Assembly: GCF_014334135.1 (NCBI RefSeq)
Contig: NZ_CP060497.1
Span: 2,294,001 to 2,358,000, forward strand
Direction of reading: 5' to 3'
Origin: Olivibacter sp. SDN3
GTDB lineage: Bacteria; Bacteroidota; Bacteroidia; Sphingobacteriales; Sphingobacteriaceae
DNA length: 64,000 nt
Shown here one piece after another: positions 1 to 8,835 of this stretch. Position numbers and translations under genes: made by a program. A model generated the notes under the pieces. The model did no database searches. It was not told the DNA's origin and worked only from the letters and a program-made list of their open reading frames with translations. Within the stretch, counting starts at the first letter, position 1. Each line of letters begins with the position of its first letter.

Positions 1-230
1 TAGAATTGGCTTTTGAGAATGTACGTTTTTTCGATACTCGTAGATGGAAAATAGCTGAAGAAACCGATAATGGTCCGATCTACGGGCTCGATATCAACAG
101 CAACCTACCCGATTTTCTAAATGTGGTGCCTTTTGAAACCCGAGTGTTCAATAAGAGACATTATCTATTTCCGATACCTGCAAATGACATCAATGTTGAT
201 CGCTTACTGGTGCAGAACCCCGGCTGGTAA
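1..230 (+). CDS. RagB/SusD family outer-membrane lipoprotein, C-terminal end (partial)
   Basis: Only the last 75 or so codons are in the window; the reading frame is open to the left edge, so the gene is truncated by the window. The visible part has the typical SusD C-terminus: an ELAFEN..RFFDTRRWK segment, then HYLFPIPANDIN and a terminal QNPGW. SusD proteins are surface lipoproteins that bind glycans and sit on a SusC TonB-dependent channel. The next two genes on the same strand encode glycosidase-like proteins, so this is probably the tail of a polysaccharide-utilisation locus whose susC lies further left. Confidence 0.9.
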   Translation, partial: ELAFENVRFFDTRRWKIAEETDNGPIYGLDINSNLPDFLNVVPFETRVFNKRHYLFPIPANDINVDRLLVQNPGW

Positions 231-290
231 AATATACACAAGTACTTCATAAAAAATACGTTAAATAGGAAATACTAATTAATTATAAAA

Positions 291-1451
291 ATGAATAAGT
301 TGAATAGAATAGTAAAAAAATCGCTTATCAAATATAGCGTAGGAATAATACTGCTTTATATTACAGTTTGTAGCATTGCTTGTTCCGAAAAAATGGTCGA
401 TCCTATGGCGGCATCTCTTTCACTGACAGAAGAGCAATCGTATACAGCCGCAGATGCCACAGCCGCTTTTAATGCATTTAATACATACTATTATAATCCT
501 ACGGCAAAATTGTATTATAGCAATACCGATCAGGATGATATAGGTGCTATATGGACACAAGCTATTTATTGGGACATAGCTATGCATCGCTATATACGCA
601 CAGGTGATGAGGTAGATTTAAGTTTGGTGCATGACATTTATCAAGGAGGATACGATCAGTATGATGGATATAACTGGGAAAATACGACGGAATGGTTTAT
701 CTATGATGATATCATGTGGTGGGTGATTGCATTGGCCAGAGCGTATGAGTTGACAGAGAATCCCGTATACCTCGAAAAATCAATCAGTGGTTTCGCCCGT
801 GTTTGGCGTGATTCATACGATCCGGTGGACGGGGGGATGTATTGGTCTTTTGATCATACTGGAAAAAATGCCTGTATCAATTATCCTACAGTAATAGCGG
901 CGATGCGTTTGTACCATATTACCGGTGAAGTAGATTACTTAGATAAAGCAAAGGATATCTATGCTTGGTCTAAAGAAAACCTTTTCAATAACAGCAATGG
1001 GCAGGTAGCCGATCATAAGATTGGCGATAATCCTCCAGGCTATGAAGACTATACGTATAATCAGGGAACTTGCATCGGCGCTGCGGTAATGCTTTATCAG
1101 GCGACAGACAGTTCGGCTTACTTAGATGACGCTGTTAAGGCAGCAGACTACACAAAAAATGAAATGTCCGATGCTAGCGGCATCCTACCCGCGGAAGGCG
1201 ATTGGAATGAACAGGGTGTGCTTAAATCTATTTTTGCACATTATATCCACCTGCTGATTGAAGAAGCTGATCAGGATCAATACCGGGCATGGATATATGA
1301 TAATATTAACAGCGCTTGGCGGAATCGAGATACTGCACGAGGTATTATGCATCGTGATTATACAGCGCCCTGTCCTACAGGTGTAGTGCAGTCATATGAG
1401 TCTAGCAGTGGCGTCGCGTTTATGCAATTGTTCGATCCGTTAACAGAATAG
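291..1451 (+). CDS. GH76-family alpha-1,6-mannanase-like lipoprotein
   Basis: The 386-residue protein has an N-terminal hydrophobic stretch ending in a lipobox (SIAC, Cys31), so it is probably a lipoprotein exposed on the outer membrane. The body is an alpha/alpha-barrel rich in Trp, Tyr and Asp. It contains the GH76 hallmark double aspartate in FIYDDIMWW (Asp139-Asp140), the catalytic pair of endo-alpha-1,6-mannanases of yeast mannan. Length fits the family. The gene begins 60 bp after the SusD gene and is followed after 22 bp by a second enzyme, which suggests one mannan-directed operon. The family call is strong; the exact substrate is inferred from the family. Confidence 0.85.
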   Translation: MNKLNRIVKKSLIKYSVGIILLYITVCSIACSEKMVDPMAASLSLTEEQSYTAADATAAFNAFNTYYYNPTAKLYYSNTDQDDIGAIWTQAIYWDIAMHRYIRTGDEVDLSLVHDIYQGGYDQYDGYNWENTTEWFIYDDIMWWVIALARAYELTENPVYLEKSISGFARVWRDSYDPVDGGMYWSFDHTGKNACINYPTVIAAMRLYHITGEVDYLDKAKDIYAWSKENLFNNSNGQVADHKIGDNPPGYEDYTYNQGTCIGAAVMLYQATDSSAYLDDAVKAADYTKNEMSDASGILPAEGDWNEQGVLKSIFAHYIHLLIEEADQDQYRAWIYDNINSAWRNRDTARGIMHRDYTAPCPTGVVQSYESSSGVAFMQLFDPLTE

Positions 1452-1473
1452 TCAGCTACAAAAACAAATAATT

Positions 1474-3657
1474 ATGCAGCCTCTTAAAAAGCATCCATTA
1501 CTGCGATCATTGTGGTTATTGGGATTGATAGTCGCAGGGAATATGGCCTTTGCACAACTTCAGCAAAAAGAAAAAACGGCGTTTCAAGTTGCCGCTCCAT
1601 GGAAAGAAACCTATGATATACGAGCCGATGTGGCTATCGTTTATGGCATTAATGATGCAGGAGGAAATTTTGAAGAGCGGGTAAAAGGCTATCGGGATAA
1701 AGGTTATAATGTGCAGTTTATGACAGGTATTGCCTGGGGGCAATACCAAGATTTTTTCCTGGGGCAATTCGATGGAAAAACCCATTGGGAAGATGGGCAG
1801 GTAACCAGGGAGGGTGATACGATCTGGCATGGTCATCACGTACCCTATATCGTACCATCTAAGGACTACCTTACTTATATAAAAACGCATATTAAACGTG
1901 CCATTGATGCCGGCGTTTCTGCTATTTATCTGGAGGAACCTGAATTTTGGGCCAGGGCGGGTTATAGTGATTCGTTCAAAAAGGAGTGGCAAAAATACTA
2001 TGGCTCTCCATGGGTAGCACAACATACCTCACCCGAAGCTACTTATTTATCCTCCAAATTAAAATATCAGTTATATTTTGACGCACTTAAAGACGTATTC
2101 ACTTACGCCAAATCTTATAGCAAATCTCAAGGTAAACATGTTAAATGTTATGTGCCTACGCATTCCTTGATTAACTATTCTTCTTGGCAGATTGTAAGTC
2201 CTGAAGCAGCTTTGGCTAATTTACCCGGTATGGATGGGTATATCGCACAGGTATGGACGGGTACAGCTAGGGAACCTGTTTATTTTAATGGTGAGGCTAA
2301 AGAAAGGGTGTTTGAAAATGCCTTTTTAGAGTATGGATCAATGGTGTCTATGACAGCTCCTACTGGCAAGAAAATGTTTTTCTTGACCGATCCTATTGAA
2401 GATAGGGAGCGATCATGGGATGATTATAAAAGAAATTACCAAGCCACCTTTACGGCTAAGCTACTTTATCCTACGGTAAATAATTATGAGGTAATGCCTT
2501 GGCCAGACAGGATTTATGGGGGTAAATTTCAGGTAGAAGGAAGTGTCGATAAACAAGGTATAGCGCCTACATATGCCACACAGATGCAAATTATGATTAA
2601 CGCTCTGAATGAGATGCCTCTTGCTGAAAATAGTTTGAATGGTAGCAGGGGTATAGGCGTTTTATTAGCAAATTCTATGATGTTTCAGCGATTTTCCATA
2701 CATACAGGGTATGAAGATCCGCAGCTCAGTAATTTCTATGGCATGGCTATGCCGCTATTAAAGCGGGGCGTTCCGGTAGAAACTGTACATATGGAGAATT
2801 TGATGAATGAACATAGCTTGCAAGATATTAAGGTGTTGATTATGAGTTACGCAAATATGAAACCTTTATCTCCAACTTATCATGAAGCATTGGCAAAATG
2901 GGTGAACAACGGTGGCACATTAATATATTACGGCCGAGATGATGACCCTTTCCAGCAAGTAAAGGAGTGGTGGAATACCGGTGAAAATAATTTTAGTACG
3001 CCTTCCGAACATTTGTTTGAGATGTTGAATATAAGTAAAAATGAAACCAAACTGCAGCATATGGTAGGGAAAGGGAAGGTTCTTATTGTAAGGAAAGACC
3101 CAAAGGAATTGGTGATGGAAGTAGAAGGAGATAAGGATTTTATGGTGCATGTAAAAACCGCTTATAAAGATTTTGCTGGTGCCGGTAAACTTGAACTAAA
3201 GAATAACTTTCTTTTGGAACGGGGGCCTTATTTGATTGCTGCTGTACTTGATGAGCATGTTGACAAAAGTCCGTTAGTTATCAATGGGCCGGTTATTGAC
3301 CTTTTCGATCCTAATCTCCCCGTACGCGATAACGTCAGAATAAATCCTGGAGAACAAGGCTTTTTGTACGATCTTGGTAAGAACATTACGGATGAACCTA
3401 AGGTATTGGCGGCGGCGGCAAGGGTGTATGATGAGAAGGTTGGTGGCAACGGTTATTCCTTTACTGTTAAAAGTCCTTCAAATACGATAAATGTAATGCG
3501 GATATCGTTGCCTAGTGAACCGGAAAATGTTACAGCTACAGGTTCTACAGTCGATGAAATTCCGTTGATAAAGAATCAATGGGATGATCGTACTAAAACG
3601 CTCTTACTGGGCTTTGAAAATTATAGTGAAGGCGTAGACGTTGATATTCATTGGTGA
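1474..3657 (+). CDS. Putative secreted glycoside hydrolase, TIM barrel plus trimerisation-like domain (unassigned family)
   Basis: This 727-residue protein starts with a signal peptide (MQPLKKH to AFAQ, about residues 1-27). Residues 50-380 look like a (beta/alpha)8 barrel, with IYLEEPEFW at 151-159 giving Glu154, Glu155 and Glu157 as acid/base candidates. Residues about 390-500 resemble the beta-galactosidase trimerisation (GATase-like) domain: GIGVLLANS, LIMSYANM, WVNNGGTLIYYG. The C-terminus is beta-rich. The layout recalls GH42 and GH164-like enzymes, but I cannot fix the family. It lies 22 bp behind the GH76 gene in the same operon, so a role in degrading a mannose-containing glycan is likely. 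The nucleophile cannot be identified by eye. Confidence 0.6.
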   Translation: MQPLKKHPLLRSLWLLGLIVAGNMAFAQLQQKEKTAFQVAAPWKETYDIRADVAIVYGINDAGGNFEERVKGYRDKGYNVQFMTGIAWGQYQDFFLGQFDGKTHWEDGQVTREGDTIWHGHHVPYIVPSKDYLTYIKTHIKRAIDAGVSAIYLEEPEFWARAGYSDSFKKEWQKYYGSPWVAQHTSPEATYLSSKLKYQLYFDALKDVFTYAKSYSKSQGKHVKCYVPTHSLINYSSWQIVSPEAALANLPGMDGYIAQVWTGTAREPVYFNGEAKERVFENAFLEYGSMVSMTAPTGKKMFFLTDPIEDRERSWDDYKRNYQATFTAKLLYPTVNNYEVMPWPDRIYGGKFQVEGSVDKQGIAPTYATQMQIMINALNEMPLAENSLNGSRGIGVLLANSMMFQRFSIHTGYEDPQLSNFYGMAMPLLKRGVPVETVHMENLMNEHSLQDIKVLIMSYANMKPLSPTYHEALAKWVNNGGTLIYYGRDDDPFQQVKEWWNTGENNFSTPSEHLFEMLNISKNETKLQHMVGKGKVLIVRKDPKELVMEVEGDKDFMVHVKTAYKDFAGAGKLELKNNFLLERGPYLIAAVLDEHVDKSPLVINGPVIDLFDPNLPVRDNVRINPGEQGFLYDLGKNITDEPKVLAAAARVYDEKVGGNGYSFTVKSPSNTINVMRISLPSEPENVTATGSTVDEIPLIKNQWDDRTKTLLLGFENYSEGVDVDIHW

Positions 3658-3688
3658 AAAAAATCGGGGCAATATCTGCCCCGATTTT
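3658..3688. terminator. Bidirectional hairpin terminator between converging genes
   Basis: A perfect stem (AATCGGGGCA paired with TGCCCCGATT around a 5-base loop) sits 3 bp after the plus-strand glycosidase stop. It has A/T runs on both sides, longest in the minus-strand reading, so it can end both the upstream operon and the converging NTF2-like gene. Confidence 0.8.
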
Positions 3689-3727
3689 CCTAAACTGGTA
3701 TGATGGAATGCGCTGTTGGCGCATGTA

Positions 3728-4159
3728 CTATTTTTCATAGGTGGTGAGCACCTGGCTTACCTTCCAGCGGCCACCCTCATTGCTCAGGGTTACATATTCT
3801 ACCCTGGTGAAACCTTCATATTGCATTTCTACTTTGGCAATGGCGCTGTCGTTGCCCTGTTCGATCATGGTATAAGCGGTTTCGCAGTTCTGCTGTATAT
3901 TGGGTTGTTTTTTCAGGAAACCGATGACCTGTGCCCTGTTGTGCTGCACAACCTTTCCCTTGTTGGCAACCTGTTGGGTGAACTGGTTACTGAAGATGGC
4001 TTCCATATTTAGGGTGTTCCCTTTGGCAACTATTTCGATGTAGCGGTCCACAACACTTGCACTGGCCACTTTATTGATGGCTTTTGTTTCGGCATGCGCG
4101 AAAGCGGCGGTGGCACTGATGATGATGGCGGCGAAGAATAATCTGATGAGCGTTTTCAT
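3728..4159 (-). CDS. Secreted NTF2-like protein (putative lumazine-binding family)
   Basis: The 143-residue protein has a clear signal peptide (MKTLIRLFFAAIIISATAAF, cleaved near AHA). The rest has the cone-like NTF2/SnoaL pattern of small periplasmic Bacteroidetes proteins annotated as putative lumazine-binding: a helix with VVDRYIEIVAKGN, a central MEAIFSNQF segment, and terminal beta strands with VEYVTLSNEGGRWKVSQV. No catalytic residues are evident. It is transcribed alone and converges on the glycosidase operon. The function is unknown; only the fold assignment is offered. Confidence 0.7.
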   Translation of the reverse strand: MKTLIRLFFAAIIISATAAFAHAETKAINKVASASVVDRYIEIVAKGNTLNMEAIFSNQFTQQVANKGKVVQHNRAQVIGFLKKQPNIQQNCETAYTMIEQGNDSAIAKVEMQYEGFTRVEYVTLSNEGGRWKVSQVLTTYEK

Positions 4160-4825
4160 GACTTAAAGATTTAAAAGGGTGAATGAAGTGTGTTAATTTC
4201 TTTATGTTTATTTTGTTTGTTTATTAATGTTTGATTCAAAAGTAGGTTAAAAGAGGCTTTTGGGCGATAGTGATTAGGTGAGCCCTTGGAAGAACTCGGT
4301 AAACGATGGGATATTCCCGGTGGACCTATATCTTCCTGGAAAACCATGGTGTAAGAAGTCTCCGTTCTGCTGGGACATCCAGGGCAGATTCCTATGCTAT
4401 TCAGGTGATACTCGCCTCCTATCCGCATCGCTCCAGAAAATCTTATAGCGGATTATGGGTGAAGGACAGGTAAAGTATAGGTGAGAAATAGGAGAAGTAT
4501 CTCCGGAGTATAACTGAAGCATAGCCAAATGAGAACTAAAGAAATGGCGGACTTGAACGGACCTGAACGGAGTTTAGCGGACTTGAGCGGAGTTTTATAG
4601 ATTTTGTTAGGAAATATGAGAGAAGGGACTTAAATTAACAAAGCAGCCAAAAATAAGTTTTTATCATGAAAACCAAAAGAAAACCGGAATATGCACTAAG
4701 CGAAAATAGTAAAGGATAGCACTAAACGATCGGATTGTTATCTTTTATTTCAAAAAGTATCTAGATTACTTTACCTTATATTGAATAAAAAATTAAGTTT
4801 GTGCAGAATCAAAACCGTTGTTTCA
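4160..4825. other. Long intergenic region without a convincing gene
   Basis: About 660 bp separate the NTF2-like gene (leftward) from trkH (rightward). It should hold both promoters. I see no conserved protein-like frame; a minus-strand frame at 4171-4428 has odd composition and no recognisable family. The only structured element is the short 10-bp-period repeat at 4546-4596. Confidence 0.5.
4546..4596. repeat. Short imperfect tandem repeat, 10-bp period
   Basis: Four consecutive decamers (ACTTGAACGG, ACCTGAACGG, AGTTTAGCGG, ACTTGAGCGG) follow a GGCGG and are followed by AGTTTT. The period is close to one helical turn. It lies about 230 bp upstream of trkH. Function unknown. Confidence 0.6.
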
Positions 4826-6607
4826 ATGGATTTTCTTAACAGGGAGCACATAAGAAAAAGTTTGAGGTATACTGACCTTGGTATGTTGTACTTAAGCTTG
4901 CTTTGCTCCATACTTATTCTCGTCCATATTGGATATAACTGGAATATTGCTATTACACGTATTTTTGATACGCTGATCGTTAAGGTTTTTTATGGATTTG
5001 CAATTATGCTATTGCTGAAAACAATATTACGATTTCTTGTAAAAAGAAAAGATACTGCCTTTCAATATTCGGAACTCATACTGTGTTTTTACTTTTGGTT
5101 TGTTATTCTTGAACGTATCCTAGGACCTATAGCTATAGACGTCCACTTTCATCAGGCAGAGTGGCTTTACGTAGGTGTTTTTAGCGTTTTATTGGTCGAA
5201 ACGTCAAAGAACAGTTTGTTTTTTGACCGATTTTATTTTAACCCTACATTGCTGTTTGTTTTAAGTTTTCTTTTTTTGATTTTACTAGGTACCGTGCTAC
5301 TGCTATTTCCAAAGGTTACGGTTGGTGCTCCGCTAAGTTTTGTAGACGCTCTATTTATGGCAACCAGTGCTGTGTGTATTACGGGATTATCTGTGGTAGA
5401 TATTGCTTCACAGTTTACCTACTTTGGCCAAACCGTTCTGATCGTATTGGTACAGTTGGGCGGTTTAGGTATTATGACCTTCACCGGATTCTTTGGGTAC
5501 TTTTTTTCGGGAGGATTTTCCTATAAAAATCAGTTAATGTACACAGAGCTGCTCAGTGAAAAGAAACTTGGTTCTGTTATCAGCACGTTATTAAAAATTA
5601 TATCGATCACATTTTTTATCGAAGCTATCGGAACAATGCTAATTTATTTTAACACGCTAGATATTGCGAAAGATTTGGGGAGCGACCATTTGTTTTTTGC
5701 TGTTTTTCATTCAATTTCCTCATTTTGTAACGCTGGGTTTTCTATAGTGCCCAATGGGCTTTATATGGAATCTATCCGCTTCAATTATCCGCTAATCTTT
5801 ATTATATCCCTATTGTTCATCTTGGGCGGATTAGGCTTTGGAATTGTATTTAATACATTTACCTTTCTTAAACGTTGGGTTATCAATTTTTTCAGACGTG
5901 TTTTTTACGGTAAACCTTTTGTTCATAAAGCTTGGGTGATGAGCTTTAACTCTAGGTTAATTGCTTGGACAACCTTCATTTTACTCGTTTTCGGAACACT
6001 GGTCTTGTTTATATTGGAGTACCAGCACAGCCTTACCGAGCACGATAGTTTTATCGGAAAGCTGACAACATCTTTTTTTCTTGGTTCGAGTCCGCGCTCC
6101 GCTGGTTTCAACACTGTACAGGTAGGGGCACTTTCTACGCCTACAGTTATGGTTATTATGCTACTTATGTGGATAGGTGCTTCGCCGGCATCTACAGGGG
6201 GAGGTATTAAAACCACGACATTTGCCGTAACGGTATTGAATATGGTTAGCCTGATAAAGGGAAAAGATAAGGTAGAGATTTTTAAACGTGAGATTTCACC
6301 TGACTCGATACGGAGGGCCTCCGCGGTTATTCTTTTGTCTTTATTGGGACTGGGACTCTCTATTTTTGGGTTGTGCTTGACAGAGGGTGAAAAAGATATC
6401 AAATCACTTGCTTTTGAATGCTTCTCGGCTTACGGAACGGTTGGATTGAGTTTGGGTATTACACCTGAGATTAGTAACGCGGGGAGAGTCGTACTGGTTA
6501 TCAGTATGTTTGTTGGGAGGGTGGGGGCCTTAACCTTACTCGTGGCATTGATTAAAGATGTCCGCTTTAAAAATTATCATTATCCGCAGGAAAAAGTATT
6601 GTTTTAG
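4826..6607 (+). CDS. TrkH/KtrB-family potassium uptake channel subunit
   Basis: This is a polytopic inner-membrane protein of about 593 residues. It has the four pore-loop repeats that form the potassium filter of the TrkH/KtrB superfamily: SAVCITGLS, SSFCNAGFS, SSPRSAGFN and SAYGTVGLS. The N-terminal 140 residues carry extra membrane segments, as in long Bacteroidetes versions. A TTG start at 4781 would add 15 residues; I prefer the ATG at 4826, where a MDFLNREHIR start leads into the first membrane helices. The regulatory NAD-binding partner follows 217 bp downstream, beyond a terminator-like hairpin. Confidence 0.92.
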   Translation: MDFLNREHIRKSLRYTDLGMLYLSLLCSILILVHIGYNWNIAITRIFDTLIVKVFYGFAIMLLLKTILRFLVKRKDTAFQYSELILCFYFWFVILERILGPIAIDVHFHQAEWLYVGVFSVLLVETSKNSLFFDRFYFNPTLLFVLSFLFLILLGTVLLLFPKVTVGAPLSFVDALFMATSAVCITGLSVVDIASQFTYFGQTVLIVLVQLGGLGIMTFTGFFGYFFSGGFSYKNQLMYTELLSEKKLGSVISTLLKIISITFFIEAIGTMLIYFNTLDIAKDLGSDHLFFAVFHSISSFCNAGFSIVPNGLYMESIRFNYPLIFIISLLFILGGLGFGIVFNTFTFLKRWVINFFRRVFYGKPFVHKAWVMSFNSRLIAWTTFILLVFGTLVLFILEYQHSLTEHDSFIGKLTTSFFLGSSPRSAGFNTVQVGALSTPTVMVIMLLMWIGASPASTGGGIKTTTFAVTVLNMVSLIKGKDKVEIFKREISPDSIRRASAVILLSLLGLGLSIFGLCLTEGEKDIKSLAFECFSAYGTVGLSLGITPEISNAGRVVLVISMFVGRVGALTLLVALIKDVRFKNYHYPQEKVLF

Positions 6608-6679
6608 GGTGAGGTAACTACCTTCATTGTAAAGATAGGTTGACGTTTTAATCCGTAGATGAATTTGACAAGAAAAAAT

Positions 6680-6716
6680 AGCCATTAAAACATATTAGTT
6701 AATGACTTTTTTTTTG
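6680..6716 (+). terminator. Rho-independent terminator after trkH
   Basis: A short stem (AGCCATTAA paired with TTAATGACT) is followed by an unbroken run of nine T. It lies between trkH and the trkA-like gene, so the two K+ subunits are probably at least partly separately transcribed. Confidence 0.65.
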
Positions 6717-6824
6717 GTAAAGATTCCTTCTGATAATAAAACAGGTTTGGTGGCTCATCGAAGCGGCAGTGTGTGTCCATGAATGCCATTAGTAAAATAA
6801 AAACGACGAATAATTATTTATAGA

Positions 6825-7502
6825 ATGAAATATATTGTTTTAGGTTTAGGAAATTTTGGCAAAGCATTAAGCATTCGGTTAACAGAATTAGGCCATGAGG
6901 TGATAGGTGTAGACAATGCCATGTCTAAGGTGGATAATCTACGTGAAAAGATTACTCACACGGTTTGTATGGATTGTACAGACCAAGACGCCGTTAGCTC
7001 TCTGCCATTAAAAGATAGTGATGCGGTGATTGTAGCCATTGGAGAAGATGAAGGAGCATCCCTGTTAACAACAGCCTTGGTGAAGCAGTTAAACGTTAAG
7101 CGGATCATTGGACGAGTGGTTTCCGAATTGCAGCTAACGGTCTTGAAAGCTATGCAAATTGACGAATATATCCGTCCCGAAACGGAGTCTGCAGAACGGC
7201 TTGCGATGCGTCTGGATAATATTGATATTATTGACAGCTTCAAAATTTCTGATAAATACAGTATCGTTGAAGCGGTAGTTCCCGAAAGGTATGTCGGAAA
7301 AACTTTGCAAGAAGCTAATTTCACTAACGAATATAAGGTAATCGTGCTGACAACAATTAAACAACATACAGTAGAAATCAGCAATAAATTGGAGAAGAGA
7401 AAAGAGGTTACCGGCATTGCCAAATCAACCACGGTATTAGAAAAGGAAGATATTTTGGTTCTTTTCGGTGAGCTGAGCCATATCAATAAATTGATCAAAT
7501 AA
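6825..7502 (+). CDS. TrkA/KtrA-family potassium channel regulatory subunit (RCK domain)
   Basis: The 225-residue cytosolic protein opens with a Rossmann NAD(P)-binding motif (GLGNFG at about residues 6-11) and an acidic residue after beta2. It forms an RCK_N domain to about residue 135, followed by a TrkA_C domain (about 140-225; YVGKTLQEANF, LFGELSHINKLIK). Such proteins form octameric rings that gate KtrB/TrkH in response to nucleotides. Length fits KtrA. The preceding gene encodes the membrane partner, and NhaA follows, so this is a cation-homeostasis cluster. Confidence 0.92.
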   Translation: MKYIVLGLGNFGKALSIRLTELGHEVIGVDNAMSKVDNLREKITHTVCMDCTDQDAVSSLPLKDSDAVIVAIGEDEGASLLTTALVKQLNVKRIIGRVVSELQLTVLKAMQIDEYIRPETESAERLAMRLDNIDIIDSFKISDKYSIVEAVVPERYVGKTLQEANFTNEYKVIVLTTIKQHTVEISNKLEKRKEVTGIAKSTTVLEKEDILVLFGELSHINKLIK

Positions 7503-7611
7503 AATAAGATCCGTTGCATAGGGTGCTGCCATCTGCGCCGTTCGTTTTGTAGTGGTAGTATTTTAATGTTTATACTTGTCCTTCGCATGTAAATACCCTA
7601 TTTTTACGCCC

Positions 7612-8832
7612 ATGACGTCCAAGGCCTTTCATCGTTTCAAAGATTTTTTTTATTCGGGCACAGGGCCGGGCTTACTGTTAATAGCATGTGTGCTGGTGTC
7701 TCTCATCACTGCCAATTCACCTCTTGGGCCAACATTTGAAGACTTCCTAAACACAGAAATAGGCTACTACGCTGAAACTGTGCAGCTGAGATATCCCATA
7801 TTGCTTTGGGTCAATGACGGACTGATGGCTGTTTTTTTTCTCTTGGTAGGTCTTGAAATAAAAAGGGAACTTGTGGATGGTGAACTTTCCTCACCAAAAA
7901 AAGCAGCACTTCCGGTATTTGCAGCTCTTGGAGGGGTACTCGCTCCGGCGCTGATTTACACTTTACTCAATAGTGGTACAGAAACTGCCGGCGGGTGGGC
8001 AATTCCCATGGCTACAGATATTGCTTTTGCACTGGCTATCATCACGCTCTTAGGCAAGAAAGTACCCATCTCACTCAAGATTTTTTTGGCTGCACTGGCC
8101 ATTGTTGACGATCTGATGGCCATATTAGTGATTGCAGTTTTCTATTCTGGAGAACTCCATTATACCTATCTTTTTTATGCAGGAGGGATCTTTCTATTAC
8201 TGTTATTGTTTAATCGCTTTGGTGTTAAAAGTATTGCCGCTTATTTAATACCGGGCCTTTTTATTTGGTACTTCATTCACCATTCAGGTATCCATGCAAC
8301 AATAGCCGGAGTGTTAACTGCATTTGCATTACCTACTAAAAGCAAATCTGCAGGACAGGAAGCACCCCTGCTTAAATTAGAACATGCACTCACTCGGCCC
8401 GTAAATTTAGTAATCATGCCTATCTTTGCGTTGTCTAACACCAACATTGCTTTTGTTGATGGCATGGTAGAAGGGTTAGTCACACCGCTCGGCCTCGGTA
8501 TCATTCTAGGGCTATTCCTGGGTAAACCTATCGGCATTTTCTTATTTTCCTGGCTTTCGGTTAAACTTGGTGTCTGTTCCATGCCTAAACATGCAAACTG
8601 GAGGCATGTAATCGGGGTGGGTATGCTAGCAGGTATTGGTTTTACAATGTCTATCTTTATTGCGTTACTTTCGTTCTCAGGGAGGGAACTGTTGATGGCC
8701 GAAGCTAAGTTTTCTGTGTTGTCAGCATCGATCATTTCCGGTATATGTGGTTCATTGTTCCTGGTAGCAATAAATAAAAGGGAGAAACGGAAAACTATTT
8801 CTAATGTGGCTCAACAAGACAAAAGTGAATAA
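7612..8832 (+). CDS. nhaA: Na+/H+ antiporter NhaA
   Basis: The 406-residue membrane protein matches NhaA. It has the unwound-helix region with the essential aspartate pair in ALAIVDDLMA (Asp166-Asp167), an upstream TDIAFALAI with Asp136, the GLEIKREL segment near residue 80, and the C-terminal GIGFTMSIFI. I use the ATG at 7612, since the 12 codons upstream look like leader sequence and the family starts close to this Met. It expels Na+ in exchange for protons across the inner membrane. A universal stress protein gene starts 3 bp after the stop, so the two are co-transcribed. Confidence 0.95.
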   Translation: MTSKAFHRFKDFFYSGTGPGLLLIACVLVSLITANSPLGPTFEDFLNTEIGYYAETVQLRYPILLWVNDGLMAVFFLLVGLEIKRELVDGELSSPKKAALPVFAALGGVLAPALIYTLLNSGTETAGGWAIPMATDIAFALAIITLLGKKVPISLKIFLAALAIVDDLMAILVIAVFYSGELHYTYLFYAGGIFLLLLLFNRFGVKSIAAYLIPGLFIWYFIHHSGIHATIAGVLTAFALPTKSKSAGQEAPLLKLEHALTRPVNLVIMPIFALSNTNIAFVDGMVEGLVTPLGLGIILGLFLGKPIGIFLFSWLSVKLGVCSMPKHANWRHVIGVGMLAGIGFTMSIFIALLSFSGRELLMAEAKFSVLSASIISGICGSLFLVAINKREKRKTISNVAQQDKSE

Positions 8833-8835
8833 GAT

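Noticed and set aside
4171-4428. Minus-strand 85-codon frame
   Set aside because: Composition is unlike a protein, there is no family pattern and no plausible ribosome site; it lies in a promoter region.
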